Shown here one piece after another: positions 10,040-19,778 of a DNA stretch of 64,000 bases. Location of the stretch: the NCBI GenBank assembly GCA_002480645.1, contig DLCN01000022.1, positions 3,255-67,254 on the forward strand. Reading direction: 5' to 3'. Position 1 is the first letter of the stretch. Each line of letters starts with the position of its first letter. Under the pieces are notes generated by a model. It was given only the letters and a program-made list of their open reading frames with translations, had not been told where the DNA came from and searched no databases. Position numbers and translations under genes: made by a program. The DNA comes from Balneolaceae bacterium UBA7797 (GTDB lineage: Bacteria > Bacteroidota > Rhodothermia > Balneolales > Balneolaceae).

Positions 10040-10046
10040 TAATTAT

Positions 10047-13000
10047 TTATGATGGAATATTGTCATTCTTATTAGCCGCAACTTCTGTTTCTTTTTCCTT
10101 TATACCAAATAACTTTCTGAACGGAGTTGTTATTTTCCTTAAAAACTCGTTCCAGGTATTAAAACTCAATTCTGCTTCTAAACCTATACCATTAATGTCC
10201 TGGGATTGTGCTGCTTCGTCAGAACCTGTGATGGTTGAAAAAGTTGGATCCTGTCGGTGAAAAGCCGTTACCGATAATGTCTGATTTATGCGATAGGTTG
10301 CCCCGAGATCCCCGATATTTGATTGTGCTCCGGTGATCTGACCCTCCCGGCTTAAGATGATCCTGTCGTTATATAAACGCAGGGCAACTCCCAGATCTAC
10401 GTTGTTGTATGTATTCAGGTTAAAGTCTATATCAAGGCTTCCTATATCACTGCGAAGTAATGAATTTATCTGGTTCGATAACAATGGACTGATCACCTGA
10501 CTGGATAATAACGGGTTAAGCACCGCAGCACTACCCGACAGATTGTTGGTCAATGAGTTGGTGGCATCCGTATTTGCCGTTGCGGACGGGATAAAATCTC
10601 CCATAAGCAAAAAACTGGTTGCCTGTATCAACTTTTCATCTTCGTTTCGGTTCAGAGCATTGATCTGGGTCGCCAACGTGGAGTTTTGCTGAGTCTCGAA
10701 GGTATTAGGTAATCGGAAAAAGAAATTATTCTCAATACTTGAGAGCGATCCTCCGATATTAAGAACCAGTTCCACGGGTACCCGTTGCGATGTTTCGCTG
10801 TCTATATCCGCTCTGGCTCTGGTAAGGGTGTTAATATCAGGCCGTGCCTGATATACTGCTTCCAGGTTTAAGCGCGCATCGGTTGGGGAGCCTTCCCAAA
10901 CGATAGAGCCACCCGGTGAAAGGTTAAACCTTCGGGCAAAAATATCGCCACTTACAAAGTTATAACTACCACCCGAGATATCGAAGCGGCCGTACATGGT
11001 TACCTGTTCGTCTTCCAGTCTGATCCTCAGGCGGCCAGAACCATCGGCCTCAATTACATCACCGGTGATCGGATCGAAGATCAAACGCACTTTCATCGGT
11101 ACGTTCGACACAAACTGAAGATCCAGAGTGAATCGTTCAATAAAGGTGAGATCAGAAAGGTCCTGCTCCTGTTCTGTAACTGCAAAACCATTCGCTTCAC
11201 TTCCGGAGCCATTCGGGGATTGCACTTCCTCAAAACTATCCACAAAGCGAATGAATTTGTTGTCTTCATCAAATTCAGTCTCTTCCAGTAAAGGAATACC
11301 GATATTCGAATAATCTGAGATCATTACCGGCGTAATGGTAGAAAGTACCGGAGCATAATTAGTCCCGGTCAGCCTTAGTTTACTGCTACCATAAGCTTTG
11401 CCGAAAAATGGCACGTCAGGATCGAATGCATTATTCAGGAATTGAAATTCGTCCATATCCAATTCCAGATCGATGAGATGGGTGTCCTGGAAATCATTCA
11501 GATTGTACGTCCCGTTCAATGATGCCATACCACCCGAAGGATCGATGATGAACAGGTCATTAAAGATCAATCCTTCAGATCTTGTAAAACCGACTGTTCC
11601 CTGTCCATAGTAGAAAGTTTCGAGGAATCGCGGTTTAAAGTACACAGCGTCGTCCATACCCACATCGTAACGCAGATCAAAATCATAGGTATCAGCATTT
11701 CCCCATACTTTTCCATGACCACTGGCTCTACCCGACATTTCGGTAAAAACCTTTGGAGCGATGAATGGAATGATCCACAGGTCCACCGATTCAAAATCGA
11801 GATCAAAATTATAGAGTGAATCCACCTCAGGAAACTGCCCGTTTTCCGGAGCAAGTACATACCCTGATAGTTGTATATTCTGCCCTTCCCGCTGGTTTCT
11901 GATAAAATATTCGGGATATTTTAATGAATCTGTAACGATCGAGATATTGGTATCGAAGCGATTCAGCTCCCGGTTAAACTGACTTTCCAGATCGATGTCT
12001 CCCACCACCTGATCATCGATCGCCAGCCTGGATATACTCAGATCACCCTGAATGGTAGGAACTCTGGTTAAGGAGCGGGTAGTAAAGAATCCATCCAGTG
12101 TACCGGAAAAATTGATCCTTCCGTTGATGATATCGGAGATGCGTTCCAGATTTACACTTCGAATCACATAGTTTACCGAATCTTCAGGCTCATCACTGAA
12201 AACACCATCGAAGCTGAGATATTCATTCAGATTCTCGAAAGTAAATTCATCGAATACCAATCGTTCGTCGTTGGTGTAGGTAAGTGATGGGATTCCCTGA
12301 TTCTTCCAATTGTATAAATTATTACCCAGCTCAAAATTATAGATGTCCATATCCACCGTGGAATCGGTCAGTGTCGCCCTTCCATTTACATCAAACGTTG
12401 AACCATCGGCAATGTCTTCTATCGAATGATCAAAAGTGATGGAATCCTCATCCATTTCAAAATTCATGGAAATTCCGGAGCCTGATATCAGCTCCGAACG
12501 AATTGCTCCGATCTCGGATTGAATCTGAAGGCCGGAAAAGGATTTAAGGGTTTCCTGATGACGGAAACTACCTGTTAGCTGCATCACCAGAGAATCAGCT
12601 TCCAGTGTATTTAATCGAAATTCATCATCCCGTAACGAAGCATTAAATAGTAACCGGTCAGCATTTACATTTACATCCGAATCAACCTGCATATTGGTTT
12701 TGATCTGAGGAAGTCCGGGGAAATAGGCTTTGATCAGCTCCATATTTTTAAAAGTCAGACTCGCCTCAAAATTCTGATCCAGGAAACTCCGGGGAGAAGG
12801 TGCTGGCAGATCGGTATACCTGAAAAGTATTTCTTTATTCAGTCGATCATTAAGGTAAGCTGCCCAATAGGCACCGATTGACGGCAATTTGGTAGGCTGA
12901 AATTTTCCGGTGAGTGTGCCGTCGATAGCCGTTGATGTAATGCGTAATGTGCGTTCATCATTGATCTGAGGCTCAGAAAAATCGGCGTAAAACTGATGTG

Positions 13001-14735
13001 GTGGCAGAGTATCTCCCCCAACCACCGAGAATGGTATATCCAGGCTGAACTGTCCGTAAAGATTCTCCCTGGTGTTACCGGTAAGAAAGAATTCATAGTT
13101 TACGTCCACAAAGGAAGTATCAAGGGCGTTGAATCCGGATAGTGCCTTCACATCAATATTTGTACCGTCGCCGGTAAACTCGATGACCGGGATCTCATTT
13201 CTGTAATCCACTGTTCCACGGCCATTTACCTGAGCTTCTGATGAACTAAGCAGATAAGCCGGATATGCAAGTCCGTTTTCCCAATACCCGTTTACTCCCA
13301 GGGTATCGAAGGTGAAATCATTGATCACCCCTTTCGACAGTTTAAGTTCTGCATCGCCTACCCCATTCCTCAGGTCCAGAGAACTCAATCTAAACTCAAG
13401 TTCGCCATTGAATGAGGTCTTACTGATCACCGGATTGATCAGATTCCCGAGATCAACCTCATCCAGATAAAGTATACCTGCATAGAGTTCAGCTTCTCTG
13501 TTTGAATTCATGTCCAGCCGTAGGCTTCCCTTTCTGGATCGAATTGCTGCTTTTATCTCCACTTCATCGGCTGTTCCTTTTACGGAACCATCATACCCGG
13601 CACTGCTTAATAACAAAGCATGATCATCCCGGATAGTTGGCAGGATCACATCGATCAATTCTTCCTCTATTGCCATTTGTTCGATATTAGCCGAATAGCT
13701 AATCCTGTCTTTATCCAGCAAGTTACTAAGTGAACCATATCCGGCAACTGCCGACTCGCCCAATGCCAGGCTCACATCATCAAAGGTGAGCGAATCCAGC
13801 GTACCTTCACCGTTCAAACTCAGATACAGACTTTCATCTAGTTCTTTGAGACTCGGTTCGAGTAACGCCACAATATTTGGTGATACAACCAATTCTTTTA
13901 AAAAAAGGTCGATCTCTGCGCTTCTGAATTGGTCAGCAATGTTCCCCTTTGCAAGATCGATCCCATCAGCTTCACCACTAAAAGTGAGCAATGACCCCGC
14001 AGTTCTTATGTTGAATGAATTGAATTCCAGAAATCGATCATCATTAAATACCTGCCCGAATGCCTGAACCTGATCAGCACCTATTTCCGGTATGCTTACG
14101 ATCAGTTGTTCGATGTCCAGATATTTTTGACGATCGCTGTAATCCAGAAACATATCCAGATACAAATGATCGAGTGTCAGAGTATCAGTTTTGAAAAAAC
14201 GATTATCAGCTTCAACACCGGTTATAATTATCTTACCATCAACAAACCGGATGATCGGAGCCAGAACACTAAACGTGGATGCTTCCACATCACTACTATC
14301 TTCAACATTGTCCTTTTGGGTACTTCTGAGTGCATGGATCAATCCATTTCCTTTACTCAGATCCATTTTTAACCCGGGATTATTCACCGTCGCATAATTC
14401 ACCTGAATATTTCCGGACAGGAGTTCAAGAAAATCTACTCCGGCCTCCACTTTAGCCGTATGCAGAGCGGTATCGGTACGGGTTGAATCAGAGTAAACGA
14501 TCACATGATCAAAACCGGCATCAAATGGAAGTGTTCCGGTTAGGGTGCCAAGTTCCAGACTGCCGTTAAATCGTTCATCGAACCGTTGTTCGATCTTATT
14601 CGCGATCAAAGATTTGGTAACAGGAAGCTGTAGCGCCCCCAGCGATAATAATCCTGTTAGTAAAACTACCAGAACTGTTACCCCGAGTATGGTCCAAAAT
14701 AAAGACCAGGTTCGGTATAGCCAGCGTATGGGCAT
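10047..14735 (-). CDS. tamB: Translocation/assembly module subunit TamB (AsmA-like)
   Basis: This 1562-residue protein has one N-terminal membrane anchor (about 14-36), a long repetitive beta-strand body expected to form a periplasm-spanning taco-like groove, and the conserved C-terminal TamB/DUF490 domain (about 1170-1530; GSGRLRIRLEDEQVTMYGRFDISGGSYNFV). TamB-family proteins work with TamA/BamA in outer-membrane assembly or phospholipid transport. It lies 1 bp downstream of aroB and 7 bp upstream of rnr in the minus-strand operon. The family call is firm; the client is not known. Confidence 0.88.
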   Translation of the reverse strand: MPIRWLYRTWSLFWTILGVTVLVVLLTGLLSLGALQLPVTKSLIANKIEQRFDERFNGSLELGTLTGTLPFDAGFDHVIVYSDSTRTDTALHTAKVEAGVDFLELLSGNIQVNYATVNNPGLKMDLSKGNGLIHALRSTQKDNVEDSSDVEASTFSVLAPIIRFVDGKIIITGVEADNRFFKTDTLTLDHLYLDMFLDYSDRQKYLDIEQLIVSIPEIGADQVQAFGQVFNDDRFLEFNSFNIRTAGSLLTFSGEADGIDLAKGNIADQFRSAEIDLFLKELVVSPNIVALLEPSLKELDESLYLSLNGEGTLDSLTFDDVSLALGESAVAGYGSLSNLLDKDRISYSANIEQMAIEEELIDVILPTIRDDHALLLSSAGYDGSVKGTADEVEIKAAIRSRKGSLRLDMNSNREAELYAGILYLDEVDLGNLINPVISKTSFNGELEFRLSSLDLRNGVGDAELKLSKGVINDFTFDTLGVNGYWENGLAYPAYLLSSSEAQVNGRGTVDYRNEIPVIEFTGDGTNIDVKALSGFNALDTSFVDVNYEFFLTGNTRENLYGQFSLDIPFSVVGGDTLPPHQFYADFSEPQINDERTLRITSTAIDGTLTGKFQPTKLPSIGAYWAAYLNDRLNKEILFRYTDLPAPSPRSFLDQNFEASLTFKNMELIKAYFPGLPQIKTNMQVDSDVNVNADRLLFNASLRDDEFRLNTLEADSLVMQLTGSFRHQETLKSFSGLQIQSEIGAIRSELISGSGISMNFEMDEDSITFDHSIEDIADGSTFDVNGRATLTDSTVDMDIYNFELGNNLYNWKNQGIPSLTYTNDERLVFDEFTFENLNEYLSFDGVFSDEPEDSVNYVIRSVNLERISDIINGRINFSGTLDGFFTTRSLTRVPTIQGDLSISRLAIDDQVVGDIDLESQFNRELNRFDTNISIVTDSLKYPEYFIRNQREGQNIQLSGYVLAPENGQFPEVDSLYNFDLDFESVDLWIIPFIAPKVFTEMSGRASGHGKVWGNADTYDFDLRYDVGMDDAVYFKPRFLETFYYGQGTVGFTRSEGLIFNDLFIIDPSGGMASLNGTYNLNDFQDTHLIDLELDMDEFQFLNNAFDPDVPFFGKAYGSSKLRLTGTNYAPVLSTITPVMISDYSNIGIPLLEETEFDEDNKFIRFVDSFEEVQSPNGSGSEANGFAVTEQEQDLSDLTFIERFTLDLQFVSNVPMKVRLIFDPITGDVIEADGSGRLRIRLEDEQVTMYGRFDISGGSYNFVSGDIFARRFNLSPGGSIVWEGSPTDARLNLEAVYQARPDINTLTRARADIDSETSQRVPVELVLNIGGSLSSIENNFFFRLPNTFETQQNSTLATQINALNRNEDEKLIQATSFLLMGDFIPSATANTDATNSLTNNLSGSAAVLNPLLSSQVISPLLSNQINSLLRSDIGSLDIDFNLNTYNNVDLGVALRLYNDRIILSREGQITGAQSNIGDLGATYRINQTLSVTAFHRQDPTFSTITGSDEAAQSQDINGIGLEAELSFNTWNEFLRKITTPFRKLFGIKEKETEVAANKNDNIPS

Positions 14736-14736
14736 T

Positions 14737-15831
14737 TTAGTTGAATACGTTTATTACTTGGTGCCAGGATTCCTTGATCAGACCGGCCTCTTCAAATGAT
14801 TGAACAAATGGAGCTCCGGTTTGTTTCAATAAAACCAGCCGGATAGTAGAATTTTTAACTTTTTTATCACGAAGCATCAGTTCAATAAAGTGTTGAGTAT
14901 CCTCTCCCAACTGCTTCAGATCAAAAGTATAAAGGTTTTTAAATCTCATCAGTAACTGTGGGTCGATCTTCGCTCCTACTTTATTCGACATGTGTAAAGC
15001 AGCAATCATTCCTGCAAAAACTGCTTCACCATGACTATACGTCTTGTAATTACCCATCTTTTCGATCACATGAGCAAACGTATGGCCGAAGTTCAGAAAC
15101 TCTCGCACACCGGATTCTTTCACATCCCGGGATACCACATCCGTTTTGATACCTGCACTTTTGGTAATTACAGGAATCCAATCTTCAGGAGATCCAAAAT
15201 CTCCACCGGAAGTTAATGCATACAGGGTTTCCAGTATCTCAGGATCTTCGATCATTCCATACTTGAGAATTTCACTTAGTCCATTAACCCACTCCTTCTT
15301 TTCCAGAGTACTGAGCAGGCGAACATCAGCAAATACTGCTTCAGGTTGGTAGAATGCGCCGATCAGGTTTTTTCCGGTCTGATGATTGATCCCTGTCTTC
15401 CCGCCAATTGAACTATCAACCATGGCCAGAAGTGTTGTTGGGATATGGATTAAGGGAACACCACGCAGAGCAGATGCAGCCACATAACCGACAAGATCGC
15501 CAACCACCCCTCCTCCGATAGCAACGATCGGCGTTGAGCGCTCTACTCCTTCTTTGAGTACCATATCGAGTATACTCGAAAACTGTTCAAAGCTTTTACT
15601 TTCTTCACCGCTTGGAACAATGTACTTGATGATACGCTTGAATGAGGCCCCTATCTTACTCTCAAGTACATTCCCATGGTGTTTGTGCACTTTTTCATCA
15701 ACCACCATAAATACTTTCTGATGATTAAAGCGTTCTGCCATAAATACTGAAGCCTGATCAAGTACATCAGCCCCGATGGTGATGGAGTATGAATCGGTAG
15801 TTGTAGTAGATACCGGAATGGTGTTAAACAT
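14737..15831 (-). CDS. aroB: 3-dehydroquinate synthase
   Basis: This enzyme performs the second step of the shikimate pathway, DAHP to 3-dehydroquinate, using NAD and a divalent metal. The NAD-binding GGGVVGDLVGYVAA, the active-site segment PTTLLAMVDSSIGGKTGIN and the metal-binding histidines in NFGHTFAHVIE and SHGEAV are all visible. Its 364 residues fit the family. Its 5' end overlaps aroK by 8 bp, so the two pathway genes are coupled. Confidence 0.96.
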   Translation of the reverse strand: MFNTIPVSTTTTDSYSITIGADVLDQASVFMAERFNHQKVFMVVDEKVHKHHGNVLESKIGASFKRIIKYIVPSGEESKSFEQFSSILDMVLKEGVERSTPIVAIGGGVVGDLVGYVAASALRGVPLIHIPTTLLAMVDSSIGGKTGINHQTGKNLIGAFYQPEAVFADVRLLSTLEKKEWVNGLSEILKYGMIEDPEILETLYALTSGGDFGSPEDWIPVITKSAGIKTDVVSRDVKESGVREFLNFGHTFAHVIEKMGNYKTYSHGEAVFAGMIAALHMSNKVGAKIDPQLLMRFKNLYTFDLKQLGEDTQHFIELMLRDKKVKNSTIRLVLLKQTGAPFVQSFEEAGLIKESWHQVINVFN

Positions 15832-16387
15832 ACCTTGATAATCTTTCTAAGAGTTTGGCGGTAAACGTGTCCTTATTCTCGTGGCCATTACTTTGTATAA
15901 CCACCTGAGCCTGTTGATACATATTTATACGGGCGGAATATAAGGCTTTAAGTTCTGTTAACAGCATTTCCCGGGATTTTATTTTCCCCTCCGCGTCTAA
16001 TACAATCGGGCGACGTTTATTCCTTAATACCCGGTCAACGATCACTTCCAACGGGGTTTCGATAAATATCAAAAGTCCGTGAACTTTAAGATGGTCTACT
16101 ACATGTTGATTGTGAAGCGCTCCCCCTCCTAATGCGAGTACCCCTTTAAAGGATTTTGTTTGTTCCGATAGATACTCCCATTCTTTTTCTCTGAAATAAG
16201 ATTCCCCTTCTGATTCAAAGATCTCCTTTATCGAGCGACCTTCCTTTTCTTCGATCACTTTATCCAGATCGGCGAATGGTCTTTCCAGACGGTCGGCAAG
16301 TCTTCTTCCAATTGTTGATTTTCCGGTACCCATAAAACCGGTTATAAAAAAACTGTCGGGATAATTTTTCAGGCGATATTCGTTCAT
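15824..16387 (-). CDS. aroK: Shikimate kinase
   Basis: This enzyme phosphorylates shikimate at the 3-hydroxyl. Walker A is GFMGTGKS (17-24), followed by the shikimate-binding FADLDKVIEEKEGRSIKEIF, the GGGAL motif (about 91-95) and the lid R-NKRRPIV. The 187 residues are normal. The start overlaps the stop of the upstream NFACT gene by 4 nt (ATGA), and the 3' end overlaps aroB. Confidence 0.95.
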   Translation of the reverse strand: MNEYRLKNYPDSFFITGFMGTGKSTIGRRLADRLERPFADLDKVIEEKEGRSIKEIFESEGESYFREKEWEYLSEQTKSFKGVLALGGGALHNQHVVDHLKVHGLLIFIETPLEVIVDRVLRNKRRPIVLDAEGKIKSREMLLTELKALYSARINMYQQAQVVIQSNGHENKDTFTAKLLERLSRYV

Positions 16388-17964
16388 ATTTCTGGCTTTT
16401 CCGGAATCACTAATTCAACTTCTTCTTTCTGCACAATCACTGCACCGGCTGCAGCTCCTTTAGGCTTTCGAACATACTTTAATTTTGTAACAATTACGGG
16501 TACTAATCCTGCCCCCCTCGCTTTAGAATTGTATGCTGCATAAGATGCTACTTTTTTTACTAACTCTTTATCCGGCATACCCTTATTGTTGTTCATACGG
16601 ATCAAAACATGCGAGCCCGGTACCCCACGTGCGTGCATCCAAACATCCTCTTTATGACCTGACTGTACCAGTTTGTCATTACTGAATGCATTTTTTCCGA
16701 TCCACACTTCTACATCTTTCACCTTAAGCTGGTGAAAAGGTAACGACTGTGTACTTTGATTTTTTTTACCGGGAAGCAACTCATCTACAATTTCAGCGTG
16801 TTCCTTCTTCCAATCCAGTAATTCCCAAATATTTTGAATAGATCCGATCTCTTCTTTTAGTGATTCCAGCTCCTTCTTCCGGGCTTCCAGTTTCGGGATC
16901 ATCTCGGTAGCCTCTTCATATGAACGCTCCGAATTTTTGGCTCGTTTATAATAATGCTCAGCATTTTCAGCCAGACTTAAGCTCGGGTCGATCGGGATAG
17001 TAATCAGATTCCCCTCGTTATACAGATCATCAGTTTCGAAATTGGAATCACCATCATGATTTAAATGAGCATTTGCCATCAACAGGTGACCATATTTTTC
17101 ATATTCTTCTGCTCTTTCAAGCCCTTTATCTGCCTGATACAGATTATTAAGTGAAGATCGATTCCTTTTGATCTGTCTGTTAATGGCTTTTGTTAATTCA
17201 CCCCGCTGCTGCTTTAATCGTTGTCGGTTTGAATAATTCTTATACCTGTAACTGATCAGTTCATTTACGTCAGAAAAAGATCTTTCGGTTTGTAGAGACA
17301 GTGTTTTTTCGTCAAATAAGGTCGTTGATCCATCCGCCAACAATCTAAATGCTGCATTGTTGCTTAATACTGCTTCCTGACTTCTCACCCACCCGGTAAG
17401 TTCTTCATCTGATAATTTCTGTAAGTGATGAATATTGATCAACTCATCCAGATGATCTCTGGGGAATGCAGGATTTAATTTAAGTACCATTTGCTTAACC
17501 GACAGATCTTCAGTACCTGCGATTTCAACATTTCCCGGTTCTTTTGGTTTAGGTGCCGGTTTTCCAATCTCATCCTGAGTTTTAAAGGTCTCAACGATAG
17601 TATCATTTCTGGTCAGAAGGGCATTTGCCTTGTTACTAAACAATCGAAACCAGATAATGTCACTTTCTTCAAATTCAAGACCTAACAATCTGTCTTTTCC
17701 GGGAAGGATGATCTCTTTGATCCTTTGCCCGTAACAATCCTCAAAAAAATCTACCGTGTTCGATTTCTTCCCCGGCCGGTACGTATCAGTAAACAACGCA
17801 ATATTCCCGGGCGCCGTACTGAATAATAATCTGCAACTTTTCTCGTCATTATCGATAAAAAGCTCCAACATATTCCGGTAAGGAGATATAGCCTGCTCAA
17901 GAACACCATTCGTTAATTTGTTTTTGAGCTCGTTCTTTAAATATATTAATTCGTAATAGTTCAT
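16384..17964 (-). CDS. NFACT-family RNA-binding protein (RqcH/Rqc2-like)
   Basis: This 526-residue protein has the NFACT-N domain (MNYYELIYLKNELKNKL), a helix-hairpin/coiled-coil middle (about 240-400) and a C-terminal NFACT-R/DUF814 domain (about 410-520) with the signature W-HARGVPGSHVLIR. Bacterial RqcH recruits Ala-tRNA to stalled 50S subunits and adds alanine tails. The ATG at 17964 is preferred over the upstream GTG. The gene heads the minus-strand run that continues through aroK, aroB, tamB, rnr and the propeller/barrel gene. Whether it makes tails in this organism is inference. Confidence 0.8.
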   Translation of the reverse strand: MNYYELIYLKNELKNKLTNGVLEQAISPYRNMLELFIDNDEKSCRLLFSTAPGNIALFTDTYRPGKKSNTVDFFEDCYGQRIKEIILPGKDRLLGLEFEESDIIWFRLFSNKANALLTRNDTIVETFKTQDEIGKPAPKPKEPGNVEIAGTEDLSVKQMVLKLNPAFPRDHLDELINIHHLQKLSDEELTGWVRSQEAVLSNNAAFRLLADGSTTLFDEKTLSLQTERSFSDVNELISYRYKNYSNRQRLKQQRGELTKAINRQIKRNRSSLNNLYQADKGLERAEEYEKYGHLLMANAHLNHDGDSNFETDDLYNEGNLITIPIDPSLSLAENAEHYYKRAKNSERSYEEATEMIPKLEARKKELESLKEEIGSIQNIWELLDWKKEHAEIVDELLPGKKNQSTQSLPFHQLKVKDVEVWIGKNAFSNDKLVQSGHKEDVWMHARGVPGSHVLIRMNNNKGMPDKELVKKVASYAAYNSKARGAGLVPVIVTKLKYVRKPKGAAAGAVIVQKEEVELVIPEKPEI

Positions 17965-17998
17965 CTTCACAAAGAGCGTGAAGTTACAGATTCTGAGT

Positions 17999-18652
17999 AT
18001 GTACTATCCAATTTTTAATTCCATCGTTAATACAGTAAACGCACAACTGGATAAACGGGGAATAAGTTCAAAAAAATTTAAAACCTGGCAAGACGAACGC
18101 ATCAATGCTACTGGGCTGGAATTAATGATCGAACTGGGGGAAAATTCCAGCTTTATCGATGCACTATCAATTAATTTTGATTGGGATAGTTTTCGTGAGG
18201 CCTGCGTAGCCCGTAATCTTTCTGGCATGGAAGAACACCCCCTTTTAAAGGTCGATAAACTGATCGAATGCCGGGTAGAGCCTACCATTGATGTTGAAAT
18301 GACCTGGCTGTTCGACATTGAGCGATGTCAGCCGGAAATTCCCGGAAAACAAGGAAACTACCGGGTTGAACAAGCCAGCAAATGGATGGAATCGATCAGC
18401 CGGCAAATGAACACCCTGCTGAAATCTGATAACATCATAACCCGCTGGCACATTGAGATTGAAGGGGATGAACAGGGACGCTATTTATCCGCCATTAACC
18501 TGATCTCCTATTTTCAATATGAGATCTCCGGGGCAAAAAACCTGAATGAAGTGCAGACCATGGTAAGTCGCCGCTTGCAGGAACTTCTTTTAAAAGGTAA
18601 CCGGGTTATCTATTTAAGTGAACAGATCCTGAAAGATTCTATGGCCGCCTGA
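17999..18652 (+). CDS. Hypothetical cytoplasmic protein
   Basis: I do not recognise this protein of about 217 residues. It has no signal peptide or membrane segment and looks like a mixed alpha/beta soluble protein (LEMTWLFDIERCQPEI-type acidic stretches, C-terminal helices). An upstream GTG at 17978 would add seven residues but would lie only 13 nt from the divergent rqcH-like start. Its stop at 18652 is followed immediately by the DUF2007 gene at 18654, so the two were probably co-transcribed. Confidence 0.65.
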   Translation: MYYPIFNSIVNTVNAQLDKRGISSKKFKTWQDERINATGLELMIELGENSSFIDALSINFDWDSFREACVARNLSGMEEHPLLKVDKLIECRVEPTIDVEMTWLFDIERCQPEIPGKQGNYRVEQASKWMESISRQMNTLLKSDNIITRWHIEIEGDEQGRYLSAINLISYFQYEISGAKNLNEVQTMVSRRLQELLLKGNRVIYLSEQILKDSMAA

Positions 18653-18653
18653 A

Positions 18654-19096
18654 ATGGCTAAACCGGTCGTCATTAAGACCTTCTTCAATCCTAACGATGC
18701 CTACGCGGCAAAGTGTTTATTGGAAGATGCCGGAATTCCTGCCTTTCTGTACGATCAATATGCGGTTTCTACGGTTCCCATACCGTTTACCGGAGTTAAA
18801 GTTGCCGTACCGGATACCGATCAAAATCAAGCTCTGGAAATTTTAAATGAGGTATTTATTGATTCCGAGCCGGAACTACCTGCTCCGCCTGATCAGAATA
18901 AACCGGTTAAGGAACCGTTAAAATGCCCCAAATGTAGGTCGACCTATATTTATGATGATCCGGATTTTGTACCCCTCCTCTTCCGTATCCTGAAATTTCT
19001 TTCCCTCTTCATCATTGTGATCAATTCCACAGCTCCTAAAAAAAATGGTACAAATGCCGCGAATGAAGGCATGTGTGGCGGGGTTACCGGAAATAA
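18654..19096 (+). pseudogene. DUF2007 domain/zinc-ribbon protein, frameshifted near the 3' end
   Basis: The N-terminus (about 1-70; KTFFNPNDAYAAKCLLEDAGIPAFLYD) is a DUF2007 domain, followed by the first half of a zinc ribbon (CPKC, about 88). After an eight-A run at 19038-19045, a different frame reads KKWYKCRE-stop-RHVWRGYRK and ends at TAA 19094-19096, just before the hairpin at 19100-19121. That is the expected second zinc-ribbon half (YKCRECGHVW), with a TGA at 19064-19066 where the second Cys belongs. So one A seems to have been lost and the Cys codon changed. Read without correction, the frame continues to 19271 through the terminator and the antisense bS22-like gene, which is unlikely to be functional. 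A sequencing error is an alternative. Confidence 0.7.
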
Positions 19097-19099
19097 AAA

Positions 19100-19121
19100 A
19101 GGCTTCGGTAAACCGAAGCCT
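19100..19121. terminator. Bidirectional intrinsic terminator
   Basis: A 9-bp stem AGGCTTCGG/CCGAAGCCT closes a TAAA loop. On the minus strand it is followed by a T-rich tract (TTTTTTATTT), so it fits termination of the bS22-like gene. On the plus strand it closes the DUF2007 gene. Confidence 0.8.
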
Positions 19122-19126
19122 GAAAA

Positions 19127-19219
19127 TTACTTTTTCTTCTTATGCCTGTTTTTTCTCAGGCGCTTTTTACGCTTATGCTTTGCAATTTTTGCGCGCTTTC
19201 TTTTTTTACCGCTTGGCAT
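19127..19219 (-). CDS. Small basic ribosome-associated-type protein (AURKAIP1/COX24 domain, bS22-like)
   Basis: This 30-residue, lysine/arginine-rich protein begins MPSGKKRKRAKIAKHKRKKR and ends in four lysines. The pattern matches the tiny AURKAIP1/COX24-domain proteins that are widespread in Bacteroidota and related to mitochondrial mS38 and actinobacterial bS22, which bind the small ribosomal subunit. It has its own terminator (19100-19121). It is too short for common ORF cut-offs. The family call comes from memory of the motif and is fairly firm; the ribosomal role in this lineage is inference. Confidence 0.85.
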   Translation of the reverse strand: MPSGKKRKRAKIAKHKRKKRLRKNRHKKKK

Positions 19220-19300
19220 AAATACTCACCTAGTTTCTAATTATTATATTTCTGTTCGAACAGACCAGTAAAATAAGATTTTTTTCTAAGGTTTTCTAAA

Positions 19301-19594
19301 TCAATTTTTACTCATCATTGCTTCATTCACCGACTCTTTAAAATCCTTGGAAACTTTAAGAACCGGAGCATATTGCTCGGGTACAATTACTTCTTGGTTG
19401 GTCTTTGGATTACGGGCTACCCTCTGTGCCCTTTTTACTACTTTAAAACTCCCGAAACCTCGTAATTCAATAGTATCCCCTCTTTTCAGGGAGTCGATCA
19501 CAGTTTCCATAAAACCATTCACTACGGCTTCTGTTTCCACTTTCGTTAAACCAACTGATGATGATATAATATCTACAATGTCTGCTTTAGTCAT
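19301..19594 (-). CDS. hup: HU/IHF family DNA-binding protein
   Basis: This 97-residue nucleoid protein has the family signature GFGSFKVVKRAQRVARNPKTN with the DNA-intercalating arm NPKT. Helix 1 is MTKADIVDIISSSVGL. HU-type proteins bend DNA and can also act as host factors for integrases. It is transcribed alone, divergently from the AGCS symporter, with a 184-bp AT-rich spacer that should hold both promoters. Confidence 0.95.
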   Translation of the reverse strand: MTKADIVDIISSSVGLTKVETEAVVNGFMETVIDSLKRGDTIELRGFGSFKVVKRAQRVARNPKTNQEVIVPEQYAPVLKVSKDFKESVNEAMMSKN

Positions 19595-19778
19595 AATAAA
19601 ATGATATGGTTATCTGTCTTAAAATATTCTTTTGTTGCCCAACAATTTAAAGAAATGAAATCGTTCATTTCCAGCCCCGATTATTTCACACTAATTAATA
19701 TCAGTCAATTCTTATTATTTCCTAAATGTTTTTTACTTTGTGCCGACTTAAAATTAGAAATTAAAATTAAATAAGTGC

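Noticed and set aside
18654..19271. Full-length 205-residue reading of the DUF2007 frame
   Set aside because: The last 60 residues read through a terminator hairpin and antisense to the bS22-like gene, while another frame encodes the expected zinc-ribbon end.
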